Shown here: positions 36,450-45,382 of the stretch, in pieces
How the letters are laid out: each line of letters starts with the position of its first letter
Position numbering within the stretch: position 1 is the stretch's first letter
Assembly: GCF_900110695.1 (NCBI RefSeq)
Contig: NZ_FOEH01000005.1
Coordinates: 62,001-126,000, forward strand
DNA: 64,000 nt
DNA from: Virgibacillus subterraneus
Lineage (GTDB): Bacteria > Bacillota > Bacilli > Bacillales > Amphibacillaceae
Direction: 5' to 3'
The notes under the pieces: model-generated
The model's database searches: none
Told to the model about the DNA's origin: nothing
The model's input: the letters and a program-made list of their open reading frames with translations, nothing else
Program-made: the position numbers and the translations under genes

Positions 36450-36863
36450 ATGAACGGGAGTCTAATGAGAGTCGGGACATCATATATTCCAGTACAGGAT
36501 ATTGAATTGGCAGCCGAATGGTATGTAAACATTGGTGCAGTACTTAATTATCAAGATAAGAAAAAGGCGATACTAGATTTAGCTAATCAAAGCATCTTCC
36601 TAGTTAAGTCTAGCGAAAAACAAAGTGCTAACTTTTACGATATTGGTGGCAAGGAACATTTCTCACTTACATTTGAAGTAAATGGAATGAATACACTAAC
36701 ATCATTACATAGGGAATTTAAGGAAAAAGGAATAACAGTAGGTGAAATAGAAGACAGAGGTCATGCTGGTAAAAACTTTGTTTTTCAAGACTTGGACGGA
36801 AATATGTTTGATGTATGGAGTGAATTAAGTCCCGTATTTAAAGAAAAATATAGGATTAATTAG
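36450..36863 (+). CDS. VOC family protein (glyoxalase/bleomycin-resistance fold), first
   Basis: 137 residues, ATG with AGGAGGA 9 bases upstream. One VOC unit made of two beta-alpha-beta-beta-beta modules (SYIPVQDIELAAEWYVNIGAVL ... FVFQDLDGNMFDVWSEL). The metal-binding positions are not all obvious: the first module has no N-terminal His and the last strand has Asp/Trp rather than Glu. So it may bind a ligand rather than catalyse. A family A repeat separates it from a second VOC gene on the same strand. Confidence 0.82.
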   Translation: MNGSLMRVGTSYIPVQDIELAAEWYVNIGAVLNYQDKKKAILDLANQSIFLVKSSEKQSANFYDIGGKEHFSLTFEVNGMNTLTSLHREFKEKGITVGEIEDRGHAGKNFVFQDLDGNMFDVWSELSPVFKEKYRIN

Positions 36864-36865
36864 AA

Positions 36866-37252
36866 AACTTGGCATTCGTTAAAGGGATTCTTATGAAAGC
36901 GTACTTGTTTTCTTAGAACCCCTTGTACTTTGGAGTGCAAGCCTTTAGGCGAATTGCCTTAGTTGCACCTATGCAGTAAGAAGGAATTTATACTTTTGTA
37001 TGAAAATACCTCTCTAACTTGATTTTAGCGGACACGGGAGACGCTATTTCTATATAAAAGTAACCTTCTCGAAGTTATCCGGACACAAAAGCCCTTATTT
37101 CATATATCATGGTTATTTGACTGTATTTGTGTGAAATAAGGTCCCTGGTGTCCGCAAAACCTCAAATTTGCTATATGGAAAAATAAAATTCATGGTAGAT
37201 GGTGGCTGCGCATTCGGCAGCCATGTTGGTTTCTTAACTGCCTAAAAGGGAG
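36866..37252 (-). repeat. Dispersed repeat family A, long inverted copy
   Basis: Read on the minus strand it has the same block order as 6723-7177: GCAGTTAAGAAA, GGCTGCCGAATGCGCAGCC, the family B element, CTTACTGCATAGGTGCAACTAAGGC, CTTGCACTCCAAAGTA, ACGCTTTCATAAGAATCCC, ATGCCAAG. It fills the gap between two VOC genes. Confidence 0.87.
37027..37155 (-). repeat. MITE-like element, family B (nested)
   Basis: 129 bp from AGCGGACAC to GTGTCCGC. Internal blocks match 6791-6921 and 52408-52537. Confidence 0.75.
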
Positions 37253-37260
37253 GGACTTTA

Positions 37261-37626
37261 ATGAAAAGTCCAATAAAAAACAAGATTAATCTAGTATTTA
37301 TACCAGTAAGGGATATTGAAAAAGCGAAGGACTGGTATTCAAAAATGTTAGGAATTGAAGATGGTGAAGTGATGTTTGAGCATCTATTTGTAGCCAAAAT
37401 GGATGGAGCTGGGATGATCTTGGATACGATGCCAATGTGGCGGGATGAAAATGGGGAAATTGCTGCATTAAATGTCCCTGTTATTCAGTTTGGTACAGAT
37501 GATATTCATGCATCGTATCAGTTTATGAAGGATAATGATGTCGAGCTAGTCACAGAAATTGAGCATGATCACTTCTTTGTGTTTAAGGATCCCGATGGTA
37601 ATAAATTAATGGTATGTCAGGATTGA
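37261..37626 (+). CDS. VOC family protein, second
   Basis: 121 residues, ATG with AAGGGAGGGA upstream; this site directly abuts the repeat end. Motifs NLVFIPVRDIEKAKDWYSKMLGI and HFFVFKDPDGNKLMVCQD are standard for single-domain VOC proteins. The His in EHLFVAKM and DHFF may bind metal. The substrate is unknown. It shares little beyond the fold with the first VOC gene, so a recent duplication is unlikely. Confidence 0.82.
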   Translation: MKSPIKNKINLVFIPVRDIEKAKDWYSKMLGIEDGEVMFEHLFVAKMDGAGMILDTMPMWRDENGEIAALNVPVIQFGTDDIHASYQFMKDNDVELVTEIEHDHFFVFKDPDGNKLMVCQD

Positions 37627-37821
37627 GTAATAGTATCGGTCAGAATTAAATCGATTCTGGTCGAATATGTTTCCTCTCCTTTAAACCCTTCGTGTATCTG
37701 TGAATTCACCAGTGGAATTCGACAAATTCAGATACGAACTATGGGAACTGATAGAAACCTTATGCTAAACTAGAAAACAAGAAAATAAATCAGACAATCA
37801 TCGAGAAAGGACAGGCATTAT

Positions 37822-38307
37822 ATGGATACTATGAAAAAAGAGGATTGGGAACATGTTCGGGATATTTTTATAGAGGGTATTAACACGGGCAATGCGACGT
37901 TTGAAACGAAGGCACCAACGTGGGAAGAATGGGATAGAGGCCATTTTTCAGTGTCCAGACTTGTTGCCAGGGACGGAAAAGATGTAATCGGGTGGGCTGC
38001 ATTAAGTCCAATTTCTACAAGAGAAGCGCATTCAGGTGTTGGTGAAGTTAGTATTTATATAAGTGAGCGCAGCATCGGTAAAGGGATTGGAACTAAGCTC
38101 ATGGAAGAATTAATTGTCTTAAGTGAAACGAACGGTTTTTGGACATTACAAACAAATATTTTTCCTGAAAATGAAACAAGTATTAAGTTACATAAAAAAT
38201 TTGGGTTTACCGAGGTGGGAGTTCGAAAACGTCTTGGAAAATTAAATGGTGTATGGCGGGATGTGGTGCTCCTTGAACGACGCAGCAATGTGGTCGGGAA
38301 CGACTGA
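37822..38307 (+). CDS. GNAT N-acetyltransferase, phosphinothricin-acetyltransferase-like
   Basis: 161 residues with GAAAGGA upstream of ATG. Acetyl-CoA site ISERSIGKGIGTKLMEELI (R/Q-x-x-G-x-G/A pattern near residues 88-100), plus FETKAPTWEEWDRGH and RKRLGKLNGVWRDVVLLERRS that mark the PAT/YwnH subgroup. It acetylates the amino group of small amino-acid-like toxins such as phosphinothricin or methionine sulfone. Stand-alone gene. No terminator with a good T run was seen. Confidence 0.88.
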   Translation: MDTMKKEDWEHVRDIFIEGINTGNATFETKAPTWEEWDRGHFSVSRLVARDGKDVIGWAALSPISTREAHSGVGEVSIYISERSIGKGIGTKLMEELIVLSETNGFWTLQTNIFPENETSIKLHKKFGFTEVGVRKRLGKLNGVWRDVVLLERRSNVVGND

Positions 38308-38391
38308 CATACTAATTAAGTAGCAAAATGAATTCGACAAATATTGATAAAAAAAGACAAAAAACGGGAAGTGACAGGCACCCTCCCCATC

Positions 38392-38829
38392 CTATTCAAG
38401 CTTCTTCCGGAGCAGCTGGCTGAATTTTTTTTCGTCTTCGGTGGTGTATGCTTTGGGGCCTTTTGTTCGTTTGCCGCTTTTGCGGGCCATGGCGCTTGCA
38501 TAACGTGTTTGCAATAACTGATCGATATTGTCATCTGAGTATTCAAATCCCTTGTGGTGAAGGACAGTACATCCTTTTGCAAGACCAAGCGATGCTAGTC
38601 CATAATCTTGTGTAATGATCATATCATTCTTTTGTGCTAGCCTCATAATTCGGTAATCCGCAGCTTCTGCGCCAGTATCAACATATATTGTTTTAACGCC
38701 TGGCTGTTCATCATTATGTGAAAAGTGAGCAAAGCTTTTCACAAGAATCACTTCTATATTATGATCTGAAGCAATTGATATAATGGTTTCTTTGACCGGA
38801 CAAGCATCCGCATCAACGTATATTTTCAT
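38392..38829 (-). CDS. YqxD/YaiI family protein (UPF0178, DUF188)
   Basis: About 145 residues. I start at ATG 38829 ([13 protein letters not shown]) since AGGAGAG precedes it; the open frame extends 16 codons upstream without a site. DADACPVK and [25 protein letters not shown] are family blocks; the acidic residues fit a PIN-like nuclease fold, but activity has not been shown. The C-terminus is basic ([26 protein letters not shown]), which is usual in this family. Confidence 0.88.
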   Translation of the reverse strand: MKIYVDADACPVKETIISIASDHNIEVILVKSFAHFSHNDEQPGVKTIYVDTGAEAADYRIMRLAQKNDMIITQDYGLASLGLAKGCTVLHHKGFEYSDDNIDQLLQTRYASAMARKSGKRTKGPKAYTTEDEKKFSQLLRKKLE

Positions 38830-38887
38830 CGAATTCTCTCCTAAACGTTTTATGTTCGCAGTTACGAATAAGTACAATTATAAAACT

Positions 38888-38968
38888 TGGACTAAAGAGC
38901 ATAAGGGGTTCTAAGAAACAAAATACTTATTCACAAGAATCCTTTAACGATTGCCAAGTTTTTTAAGA
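38888..38968 (+). repeat. Dispersed repeat family A, right-end fragment
   Basis: GGGGTTCTAAGAAACAAAATACTTATTCACAAGAATCCTTTAACGATTGCCAAG matches the right end of the long copies. The left hairpin is missing. Confidence 0.7.
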
Positions 38969-39298
38969 ATTGATAGTGATGATAATAACAGCATAGCAGT
39001 TTGTCAAATTATTAACCACTTTGCGCGAGGTGGTTTTATATTAGTAGAAGGAAATTAGCCCAAAGTTACCGTGGAGTTAATAATTATTTAATTGGACATA
39101 AGTTTTATGGTTTATATATATTTGGGTTTATTGAAGATGTTATCATTTTCAATTGTGGTGGGCTATGAGGGTTATTTTTACTATACAATTTATTTTCGAT
39201 CCCACTGATTCCTCGATTATGTTGGCGATTTTATCATCTCATTGGTCACAGTAATTCCTCAAGGATTTGCTTGAGATACGATTGTATTTATTTGTATT

Positions 39299-39528
39299 GT
39301 ATTCGACGTCATCGATTTAACTGATCGCATGAATGTTCCACGTATAACTTTCTCATCAGACAATATGACAGTAACTGAACCGAAGTCTGTTGAGATAAAA
39401 TACACAGAATAGGGGATAGGCCGCTAGGATTGAATCAGCAATTATTATACATGCAAATTCCTGATGATTTTGATTTGCACTATGGTCCGGGTGTTTTTGT
39501 TAAGTTTGTTGGTGAAGGAGAAGATTAA
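39299..39528 (+). pseudogene. Decayed coding remnant of unknown family
   Basis: One frame reads VFDVIDLTDRMNVPRITFSS ... VTEPKSVEIKYTE to a TAG at 39412. Another frame then continues PLGLNQQLLYMQIPDDFDLHYGPGVFVKFVGEGED to TAA at 39528. Neither has a start with a ribosome site. I read this as the broken end of a gene; the family is not recognised. The preceding DNA (38970-39298) has hydrophobic codon stretches but many stops, and nothing else could be supported. Confidence 0.35.
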
Positions 39529-39744
39529 CAGCTCTCAGTTTATATAATAGTCCTGTATTACCTAAATCGAATTTTTCATTAAAGAGATATCGAATTTGGT
39601 ATATTATAGGGTTTAGAAGGGTTGCAAGATAAACTTTCATAGTTAGATAGTACTTCCTGCTATTTTCCAGTATAATAGGGTAAAGATAACTATTGGGACA
39701 TAGAATATTTGTAAAATGAAAAATTCACTAAGGTGGTTTTTGTT

Positions 39745-40569
39745 ATGGCAGAGAATAGTATCCAGCAAGAAGTAAGGTTCATCGGAATGAAAATAGATGA
39801 GTTAAAGTATGATATTGCTAAAAAGATGGCTAGGGATGGAAATGTAGATGAACAAGCGATGAATGTACGGTTGGAATTTCTGCAAATGGTTGTTGATGCA
39901 TTTAAGTCGCAGGAAGATGTAATGGATCAAGTTACAACCTATGGGAGAAAAACAGGAGAGCTGGCGATTAAATATGGTGCCAAGATGGAGGAGTCATTAA
40001 AGGCTACTTCTCATATGAGGGCAACCATATGGAATTCCATTAAAGGTATCCTATTAGATAAGGACTTCTCTCTAGAAACGGCATTTGAAGTAGCGGATAT
40101 CGTCAATCCGTTACTCGATCAGGCTGTTTATGCGTTTAGCACAGCCTATATTGAGTCATATAGGGAACGCATTGAAAAAGCACATGAAGACTTTATGAAA
40201 CTTTCTGCACCAGTTGTGCCACTGATTGATAGTGTGGCGGTACTTCCGATCATAGGCGGAGTTAGCACGGAGCGAGCGGAACAATTGATGAATAAAGCAT
40301 TAAGTGAATCAAATAAAATGGATCTTTCACATTTATTTATCGATCTTTCGGGAGTTCCCCTTGTTGATACAACGGTTGCTTATAATATTTACAAAATTTT
40401 TCAGTCACTCGAAATGGTTGGCGTTGAAACAGTTATAGCTGGAATTCGCCCCGAGGTAGCACACACAATGGTTAGCTTAGGTATTGATTTTCGGAAGATT
40501 GAAACGTACAGTTCTTTACAGCAAGCCTTATCAAGGCATAAAGTTTTCTCAGCAGTTAAGAAAGCATAA
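39745..40569 (+). CDS. RsbR-family stressosome protein (STAS co-antagonist)
   Basis: About 274 residues. ATG 39745 is preferred over the upstream in-frame GTG because AAGGTGG is 9 bases before it. The N-terminal ~150 residues are helical, like the globin-like sensor of RsbR proteins. The C-terminal STAS domain (about 160-270) has VPLIDSVAVLPIIGGVSTERAEQL and LFIDLSGVPLVDTTVAYNIYKIF, with Thr/Ser at the positions phosphorylated by RsbT in RsbRA. It is not next to rsbS/rsbT, like the B. subtilis paralogues RsbRB-RD. The last codons (SAVKKA) come from a repeat. Confidence 0.85.
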   Translation: MAENSIQQEVRFIGMKIDELKYDIAKKMARDGNVDEQAMNVRLEFLQMVVDAFKSQEDVMDQVTTYGRKTGELAIKYGAKMEESLKATSHMRATIWNSIKGILLDKDFSLETAFEVADIVNPLLDQAVYAFSTAYIESYRERIEKAHEDFMKLSAPVVPLIDSVAVLPIIGGVSTERAEQLMNKALSESNKMDLSHLFIDLSGVPLVDTTVAYNIYKIFQSLEMVGVETVIAGIRPEVAHTMVSLGIDFRKIETYSSLQQALSRHKVFSAVKKA

Positions 40570-40668
40570 ACACTTTCTTTTGAAAGTTTAACTAAGGCAT
40601 ATCTATATTAATGTTATGTATAAGGATTCTTAGAAAGCAAAATACGCTTACATAAGAATCCTTTTAAC
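40549..40668 (+). repeat. Dispersed repeat family A copy overlapping a gene end
   Basis: GCAGTTAAGAAAGCATAAACACTTTC, AACTAAGGC, then AAGGATTCTTAGAAAGC and ACATAAGAATCCTTTTAACGATG. Its first 20 bases encode the last residues and stop of the RsbR-like protein. Confidence 0.8.
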
Positions 40669-40686
40669 GATGTCGGTTATCTAACC

Positions 40687-41067
40687 TTAATGGTTCGTTT
40701 TTTCTGAATAATAATCATAGGTATCCATAGCTAAGGTTACACCTTGAGAAAAAGCGGCTCCCCCGCCTAATGCAGCGCTAATTGCTATGGTCTCCATTAT
40801 TTCATCTTCGGAACATCCGTGTTGAACTGCACCTTTTGTATGATACATAATACAGTATTCATCCTGTGCATAGATACTAATTCCGAGTGCCATCAATTGT
40901 TTTTCTTTTTTTTCAATTGCCCCTTCTTCAAAACATGATTCTGTGAAATCAAAGTATCCTTGTGTCATTTTTGGTAATTTTTTTTGAAGGCGGCTACTTC
41001 CTTGTTTGTAATCCAAAATAGATTGATCAAAATAATTAGCAAAGTCATCTTCTGAATGTATATCCAT
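40687..41067 (-). CDS. Carboxymuconolactone decarboxylase family protein (AhpD-like)
   Basis: 126 residues, ATG with GGAGTG upstream. The CMD core is ALGISIYAQDEYCIMYHTKGAVQHGCSEDEIMETIAISAALGGGAAFSQG. E-x-x-C-x-x-x-H (Cys and His of the family proton relay) is present, but not the CxxC pair of true AhpD peroxidases, so peroxidase activity is doubtful. Cytoplasmic and probably oligomeric. Convergent with the RsbR-like gene across a repeat. Confidence 0.82.
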   Translation of the reverse strand: MDIHSEDDFANYFDQSILDYKQGSSRLQKKLPKMTQGYFDFTESCFEEGAIEKKEKQLMALGISIYAQDEYCIMYHTKGAVQHGCSEDEIMETIAISAALGGGAAFSQGVTLAMDTYDYYSEKTNH

Positions 41068-41321
41068 GATATTTCACTCCATTACTGTATTTAGGTCCAT
41101 TAAGTATTTTTTATTAAGACTGGGGAAACATACATGGTATTAGTTGGTACTAATCATTCATTATTTGTTCAATAAATAGTTGACGAATTATCCAGGCAAA
41201 ACTATAATACAAAACTATGTAAGATAAAATTTTGAGCAAGCTGATGGTTGTAAGGTAGTATAAATGATTTTGCAACAGGTGATCACTTTCCATCCATCGG
41301 TCTGTAATGACTAGGTTATGT

Positions 41322-41424
41322 TTTTGCAGTTAAAAAAGTATCAATACTTTCTTACTGCATAACTGCAGGCTTTCGACACTAAGGCTTGGCGATAAACCAA
41401 GATTTCTAATGATGTTATAGACAC
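41322..41424 (+). repeat. Dispersed repeat family A, short copy
   Basis: GCAGTTAAAAAAGTATCAATACTTTCTTACTGCATAACTGCAGG, then ACTAAGGCTTGGCGATAAACCAAGATTTCTAA, closely similar to 56343-56440. It ends 17 bases before the RBS of the BCCT gene; 41068-41321 shows nothing else. Confidence 0.82.
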
Positions 41425-41452
41425 TTGCTCCTAAAAAATTAGGAGGAGAAGC

Positions 41453-42994
41453 GTGCAAGAAAACAAGAAAGTTAAAACAGATTGGACAGTATTTGCAGTA
41501 AGTGGCGGATTCTTAATTTTATTTATTATTTTATCCTTCATTGATAGTGAGATGGTTGGAAACTGGATAAATAAATTATTTGGTTACTCCGCAGACTTTT
41601 TTGGTGCTTATTGGCAGCTATTATTATTTGGTAATTTTATAATTGGGATATTTTTAGCTTTCTCAAGATATGGAAAGGTTCGATTGGGTAATCTTGATAA
41701 GCCGAAATATAGTTATTACCGCTGGGTTGCCATGATTTTAGTTACATTGCTGGCAAGTGGTGGTATTTTCTGGGCTGCAGCCGAACCAATGTATCATTAT
41801 ATGGCAGAACCTCCATTATTTGGAGGTGGTGAATTTTCTAATATTCCGGGCGCTTTTGCACAAGCATTTTTCCATTGGGGATTTGCTGCCTGGGCAATTC
41901 TTGGGACACTGGCTACTATTGTAATGATGTATGTTCATTACACTAGAGGTTTTCCAATGCGTCCAAGGTCACTGCTGTTTCCCATTTTTGGAGAAAAAAT
42001 ATTCCACAAAAGTATTCTTGGGTCAACAGCTGATATTGTTTCAATTATAGCGACCGCAGCAGGAACATTAGGCCCGCTTGGGTTCCTTGGTTTACAAATT
42101 TCATATGGGCTTAATCATTTGTTTGATGTTCCAAATACAGTAACAACGAGTATTATGGTTGTAGTTGTTCTGGTTATAATTGCAGCAATTTCTGCGGCTA
42201 CCGGGGTAGATAGAGGAATTCTTTTACTAAGCCGCTTAAATGTTGGAATGACAATTGTGCTAGGAACTATTGTACTTGTTATTGGACCAACATTGTTTAT
42301 AATTGATGCGTTCGTTGGCGGAATGGGCTTTCAATTGCAAAACTTCTTTACGATGAGTTTCTATCGCGGTGACGATGCATGGCTTGGGTTATGGACTATA
42401 TTTTTCTGGGGCTGGTTTATCGGCTATGGTCCAATGCTTATTATATTTATTAGTCGCATTTCTCGTGGAAGGACAATACGGGACTTAATTATTGCAGTGT
42501 CCATTGTTGCCCCGCTTGTTACGAATTTCTGGTTCTCGGTTGTTGGTGGAACAGGAGTATTTTTCGAAATAGAGAATCCCGGATCGGTCTCCGGCGCTTT
42601 AAATGAAGCGGGTATGCCTGCTGCAGTAATGGCGATAATGGACCAACTGCCGATGGGGACCGTCATGGCAGTCATGTTTTTAATAATATCGGTCATATTT
42701 GTTGCAACTACAACAGATACGATGTCATATACAATAGCTGTAACCTTAACAGGAAATGACCATCCTCAACGTTGGCTGCGGGTTTTCTGGGCTTTAATTT
42801 TTGGTGGTACGACAATGATGATTTTGACAATAGGAGAAGGAAGTATAACGGCTATTCAAAATTCAATTGTTATAACTGCCGTGCCAGTGTCGATTTTATT
42901 ACTACCGCCACTGTGGACAGCTCCGAGAATAGCCAGGAAAATGGCGCTTAAACAGGGGCTTATTTGGGAAAGACCCAGAAGGAAGTCAAACTAA
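41453..42994 (+). CDS. BCCT family transporter (betaine/carnitine/choline)
   Basis: 513 residues from GTG with AGGAGGAG 4-5 bases upstream. Twelve membrane helices. The BCCT signature GLWTIFFWGWFIGYGPMLIIFISRISRGRTIRDLI, and the substrate-site tryptophans in TLLASGGIFWAAAEPMYHY, match the family. It imports osmoprotectants with Na+ or H+. Preceded by a repeat and with no regulator beside it. The short C-terminal tail (ARKMALKQGLIWERPRRKS) is basic, which in BetP-type carriers takes part in osmosensing; here it is much shorter. Confidence 0.93.
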   Translation: MQENKKVKTDWTVFAVSGGFLILFIILSFIDSEMVGNWINKLFGYSADFFGAYWQLLLFGNFIIGIFLAFSRYGKVRLGNLDKPKYSYYRWVAMILVTLLASGGIFWAAAEPMYHYMAEPPLFGGGEFSNIPGAFAQAFFHWGFAAWAILGTLATIVMMYVHYTRGFPMRPRSLLFPIFGEKIFHKSILGSTADIVSIIATAAGTLGPLGFLGLQISYGLNHLFDVPNTVTTSIMVVVVLVIIAAISAATGVDRGILLLSRLNVGMTIVLGTIVLVIGPTLFIIDAFVGGMGFQLQNFFTMSFYRGDDAWLGLWTIFFWGWFIGYGPMLIIFISRISRGRTIRDLIIAVSIVAPLVTNFWFSVVGGTGVFFEIENPGSVSGALNEAGMPAAVMAIMDQLPMGTVMAVMFLIISVIFVATTTDTMSYTIAVTLTGNDHPQRWLRVFWALIFGGTTMMILTIGEGSITAIQNSIVITAVPVSILLLPPLWTAPRIARKMALKQGLIWERPRRKSN

Positions 42995-43111
42995 ATAAAT
43001 AATTGGAAATGGAGTACTTAATCGGTACTCCATTTTTTGGTTATAAAAGTAAATTTATATAAATAACATCTGTTTTTTGTTATACTTGGATTATCAAGGG
43101 AGGCGTCACGG

Positions 43112-43930
43112 GTGAGTGAATCGAGGAAGTTACAAAAAGAAGCAATGCACATGCTAAAGCTAACGAGTAGAACTTTTTACATACCAATTAGTTTGCTCAA
43201 ACCGAACCTGAAGAAAACTGTTGCTTCCGCATATTTATGTATGCGTGCGATTGACGAAATAGAGGATCATGAAGAATTGGATTCGGAAACAAAGCAACGG
43301 TTACTTCGGTCTACCAGTGAACTTTTGAAGAGTGATTTTGATCAAAAAGCATACCGTGAGTTGTTAAAAGCCTATGAATCGCTTCTGCCTGAAGTGACGT
43401 TGCGTTTAGGTGATTGGATATCTATTTGTCCACCTGATATTGTGGAAGAAGTAAAAAAATCTACAGGTATTATGGCAGATGGAATGGCAAAATGGGCAGA
43501 AAAGGATTGGCATATAAAGACTAAAGAGGATCTGGATGATTATACGTATTACGTGGCTGGATTAGTTGGTGTCATGCTTTCTGATATATGGAGATGGTAT
43601 GATGGTACCGAAACAGATTATGAATTGGCTATAGGGTATGGTCGTGGCTTGCAAGCAGTGAATATTTTGCGAAACCAGGGTGAGGACAGTGAACGTGGTG
43701 TTAATTTTGTTCCGGATGGCTGGAATAGAGATGACATGTTTCAATATACCGAAAACAATCTCGCCAAGGCTGATGAATATATGAAAGATATTCATACACG
43801 GAATATCCAGCTGTTTTGTCAAATCCCATTAGCATTAGCCAAAAGAACTGTTAAAGCTTTAAAAGAAGGACGGGAGAAAATATCCCGAAATGAAGTGGAA
43901 ACTATTGTAGAAGATATTAGAAATGATTAA
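43112..43930 (+). CDS. Squalene/phytoene synthase family protein with altered second Asp motif
   Basis: 272 residues from GTG with AGGGAGG upstream. Head-to-head prenyl synthase fold: SRTFYIPISLL (about 18-28), first aspartate-rich motif DEIED (about 50-54), and GRGLQAVNILRNQGEDSERGVNF (about 168-190). In known synthases the second motif is N-x-x-x-D-x-x-E/D-D; here the middle Asp is Asn (ILRNQGED). That loses one Mg2+ ligand, so the protein may have a different or reduced activity. No carotenoid or hopanoid genes are adjacent. Confidence 0.82.
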   Translation: MSESRKLQKEAMHMLKLTSRTFYIPISLLKPNLKKTVASAYLCMRAIDEIEDHEELDSETKQRLLRSTSELLKSDFDQKAYRELLKAYESLLPEVTLRLGDWISICPPDIVEEVKKSTGIMADGMAKWAEKDWHIKTKEDLDDYTYYVAGLVGVMLSDIWRWYDGTETDYELAIGYGRGLQAVNILRNQGEDSERGVNFVPDGWNRDDMFQYTENNLAKADEYMKDIHTRNIQLFCQIPLALAKRTVKALKEGREKISRNEVETIVEDIRND

Positions 43931-43935
43931 ATGGA

Positions 43936-43966
43936 GGTCACTATTCTAAGGAATGGTGACTTTTTT
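43936..43966 (+). terminator. Terminator of the squalene/phytoene-synthase-like gene
   Basis: GTCACTATTC/GAATGGTGAC then TTTTTT. Confidence 0.9.
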
Positions 43967-44103
43967 CTTGGTTTACCAGTGATCTATCTGAAAAGCAGAT
44001 GAAAGTAAGGGACCGTTTGAATAACGGGTTCTATTTGGGAGAGAAAAATGCTAATAACATTAGAAGGTAAGCATACATTTCCCCCTAATGTTGAAGAACC
44101 CAA

Positions 44104-44345
44104 TTTTTAACGGAATGAGGATCCGGTTTACTGTTTTGGCGGATCCTCATTCCGTTATTTCCTTGAGAAACCTTGTTTTAGGCTTGGGTTCGGATCCTCA
44201 TTCCGCTATTTTTCATTTCTGCCTCAAATTTGGCTGAATTTCTGCTTTTAACGGAACGAGGATCCGTCTCACCCTTCCGAGAGCATCTTTTCTGCCATTT
44301 AGCGGAATGAGGATCCACTTCGACTGTTTGGCGGATCCTCATCGT
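44104..44345. repeat. GGATCCTCATTCCG repeat cluster (family C), largest
   Basis: At least six units in both orientations: AACGGAATGAGGATCCGG, GGCGGATCCTCATTCCGTTATTT, CGGATCCTCATTCCGCTATTT, AACGGAACGAGGATCCG, AGCGGAATGAGGATCC and GGCGGATCCTCAT. Adjacent inverted units can form long hairpins. Confidence 0.85.
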
Positions 44346-44367
44346 TACTGTTCAAACGGCCTCTTTT

Positions 44368-44553
44368 TTACTTATCGAGCAAGGTCTTGACTCCCAGATA
44401 TAGGATGGCAAGAGAAAAAACAATTACCGCAATTCCTCCTATTATTTGAAAGAAAGTGGCTATACCTGCAGTAATTACTGAAGATGTCGGTACGTTCGCA
44501 AGTGCAAAGCCAGCTAAAATACATGCCAAATATAGCAATACTGTTTGATGCAT
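44368..44553 (-). CDS. Small two-helix membrane protein
   Basis: 61 residues, ATG with AAGGGAGG 7 bases upstream. Two hydrophobic helices (about 5-20 and 30-56: IIGGIAVIVFSLAILYLGVKTLL) joined by a short polar loop, ending in a cytosolic-type DK tail. Family not recognised. The strong RBS and fit to a membrane hairpin support it as real. Confidence 0.6.
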   Translation of the reverse strand: MHQTVLLYLACILAGFALANVPTSSVITAGIATFFQIIGGIAVIVFSLAILYLGVKTLLDK

Positions 44554-44637
44554 TAAAAATCCTCCCTTCGCTTACTGTATTTGAGCAAGGAAAGGCTCAT
44601 TCGGTAATAAATGACAAAAAACGAGGTGCGACAGGTA

Positions 44638-45096
44638 CTAATAACACTGGAATGATTGAATTCTATCTAAGTCTACGCCGTAGTAAACCCATCTGTTTCT
44701 ATACCATCTGAATCCAGCGATTGAGTTTCTTCCTACAAAGACTGGGAAAAACCAAAAGGCATCTCGTCTTAGCCAGATATACGTGAACTGGAAAAGACAA
44801 CGTCGAATTGCTCCTGGATCGATTGCATAAACGCCGAACTGCTGGGATTGCAAGGTTTGCGGTTGTGAAGGTGTGAATGATGGTGGTGGGCTACTAGGTG
44901 GACCGGCAGATGGTTGCCCACCCTGAAACCCGGGCGGCCCACCGCCAGTCTGTCCCGGAGGTCCGCCGAATGGTGGTCCTCCACCTGGGGGGCCAAATTG
45001 TTGTCCGCCACCAGGAAACCCGGAAAATAAACCGTCCAGCATACCTTGAAAATTAAATTGCCTTTCATCTTCATATGGTGGTTGATTATGATTCAT
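44638..45096 (-). CDS. Gly/Pro-rich protein with conserved C-terminal domain
   Basis: 152 residues, ATG with GGAGGAC upstream. Residues 25-90 are GPP/GGP-rich low complexity (FGPPGGGPPFGG, GQTGGGPPGF). The C-terminal ~60 residues are a conserved block found in many Bacillaceae: FGVYAIDPGAIRRCLFQFTYIWLRRDAFWFFPVFVGRNSIAGFRWYRNRWVYYGVDLDRIQSFQCY. It has no signal peptide and its function is unknown. Its composition suggests a spore-surface or coat role, which is inference only. Confidence 0.78.
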   Translation of the reverse strand: MNHNQPPYEDERQFNFQGMLDGLFSGFPGGGQQFGPPGGGPPFGGPPGQTGGGPPGFQGGQPSAGPPSSPPPSFTPSQPQTLQSQQFGVYAIDPGAIRRCLFQFTYIWLRRDAFWFFPVFVGRNSIAGFRWYRNRWVYYGVDLDRIQSFQCY

Positions 45097-45382
45097 GATT
45101 TAATGTCCTCCTCTAAAAAGTCCTTCCTTTTACTATATGGGGATACGTCCAATTTTGTATGGGCAGCTGACAATGTTTAATAGTATTAAATAGTTGTGGA
45201 TATTCAGTAAAATGTGCCCTTGTTAATAAGGTATAGTAGTGGTAAAATTATCCTGTTATTTTCGAATAAGTAGGTTGGAGAGTGGTTTTCTTCCTCTTTT
45301 CAATTTGGTAAATATCTCTGTACTTCTTACGCAAGCTAATAACCAATGCTTGTGTTTTATTTTTTCAAAGGAGATTTTTTGT

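Noticed and set aside
38970-39298. Membrane protein gene before the 39299 remnant
   Set aside because: Hydrophobic codons occur but every frame is broken by stops and there is no start signal, so no product can be claimed.
40687-41067. Alkylhydroperoxidase AhpD
   Set aside because: The CxxC pair needed for peroxidase activity is absent; only the general CMD family call is supported.
43112-43930. Assignment as carotenoid biosynthesis crtB/crtM
   Set aside because: No desaturase or other crt gene is near and the second catalytic motif is altered.
45239-45382. 48-codon N-terminal extension of the MFS permease
   Set aside because: It has no ribosome site, adds an odd hydrophobic stretch, and the ATG at 45383 has AAAGGAGA in front.
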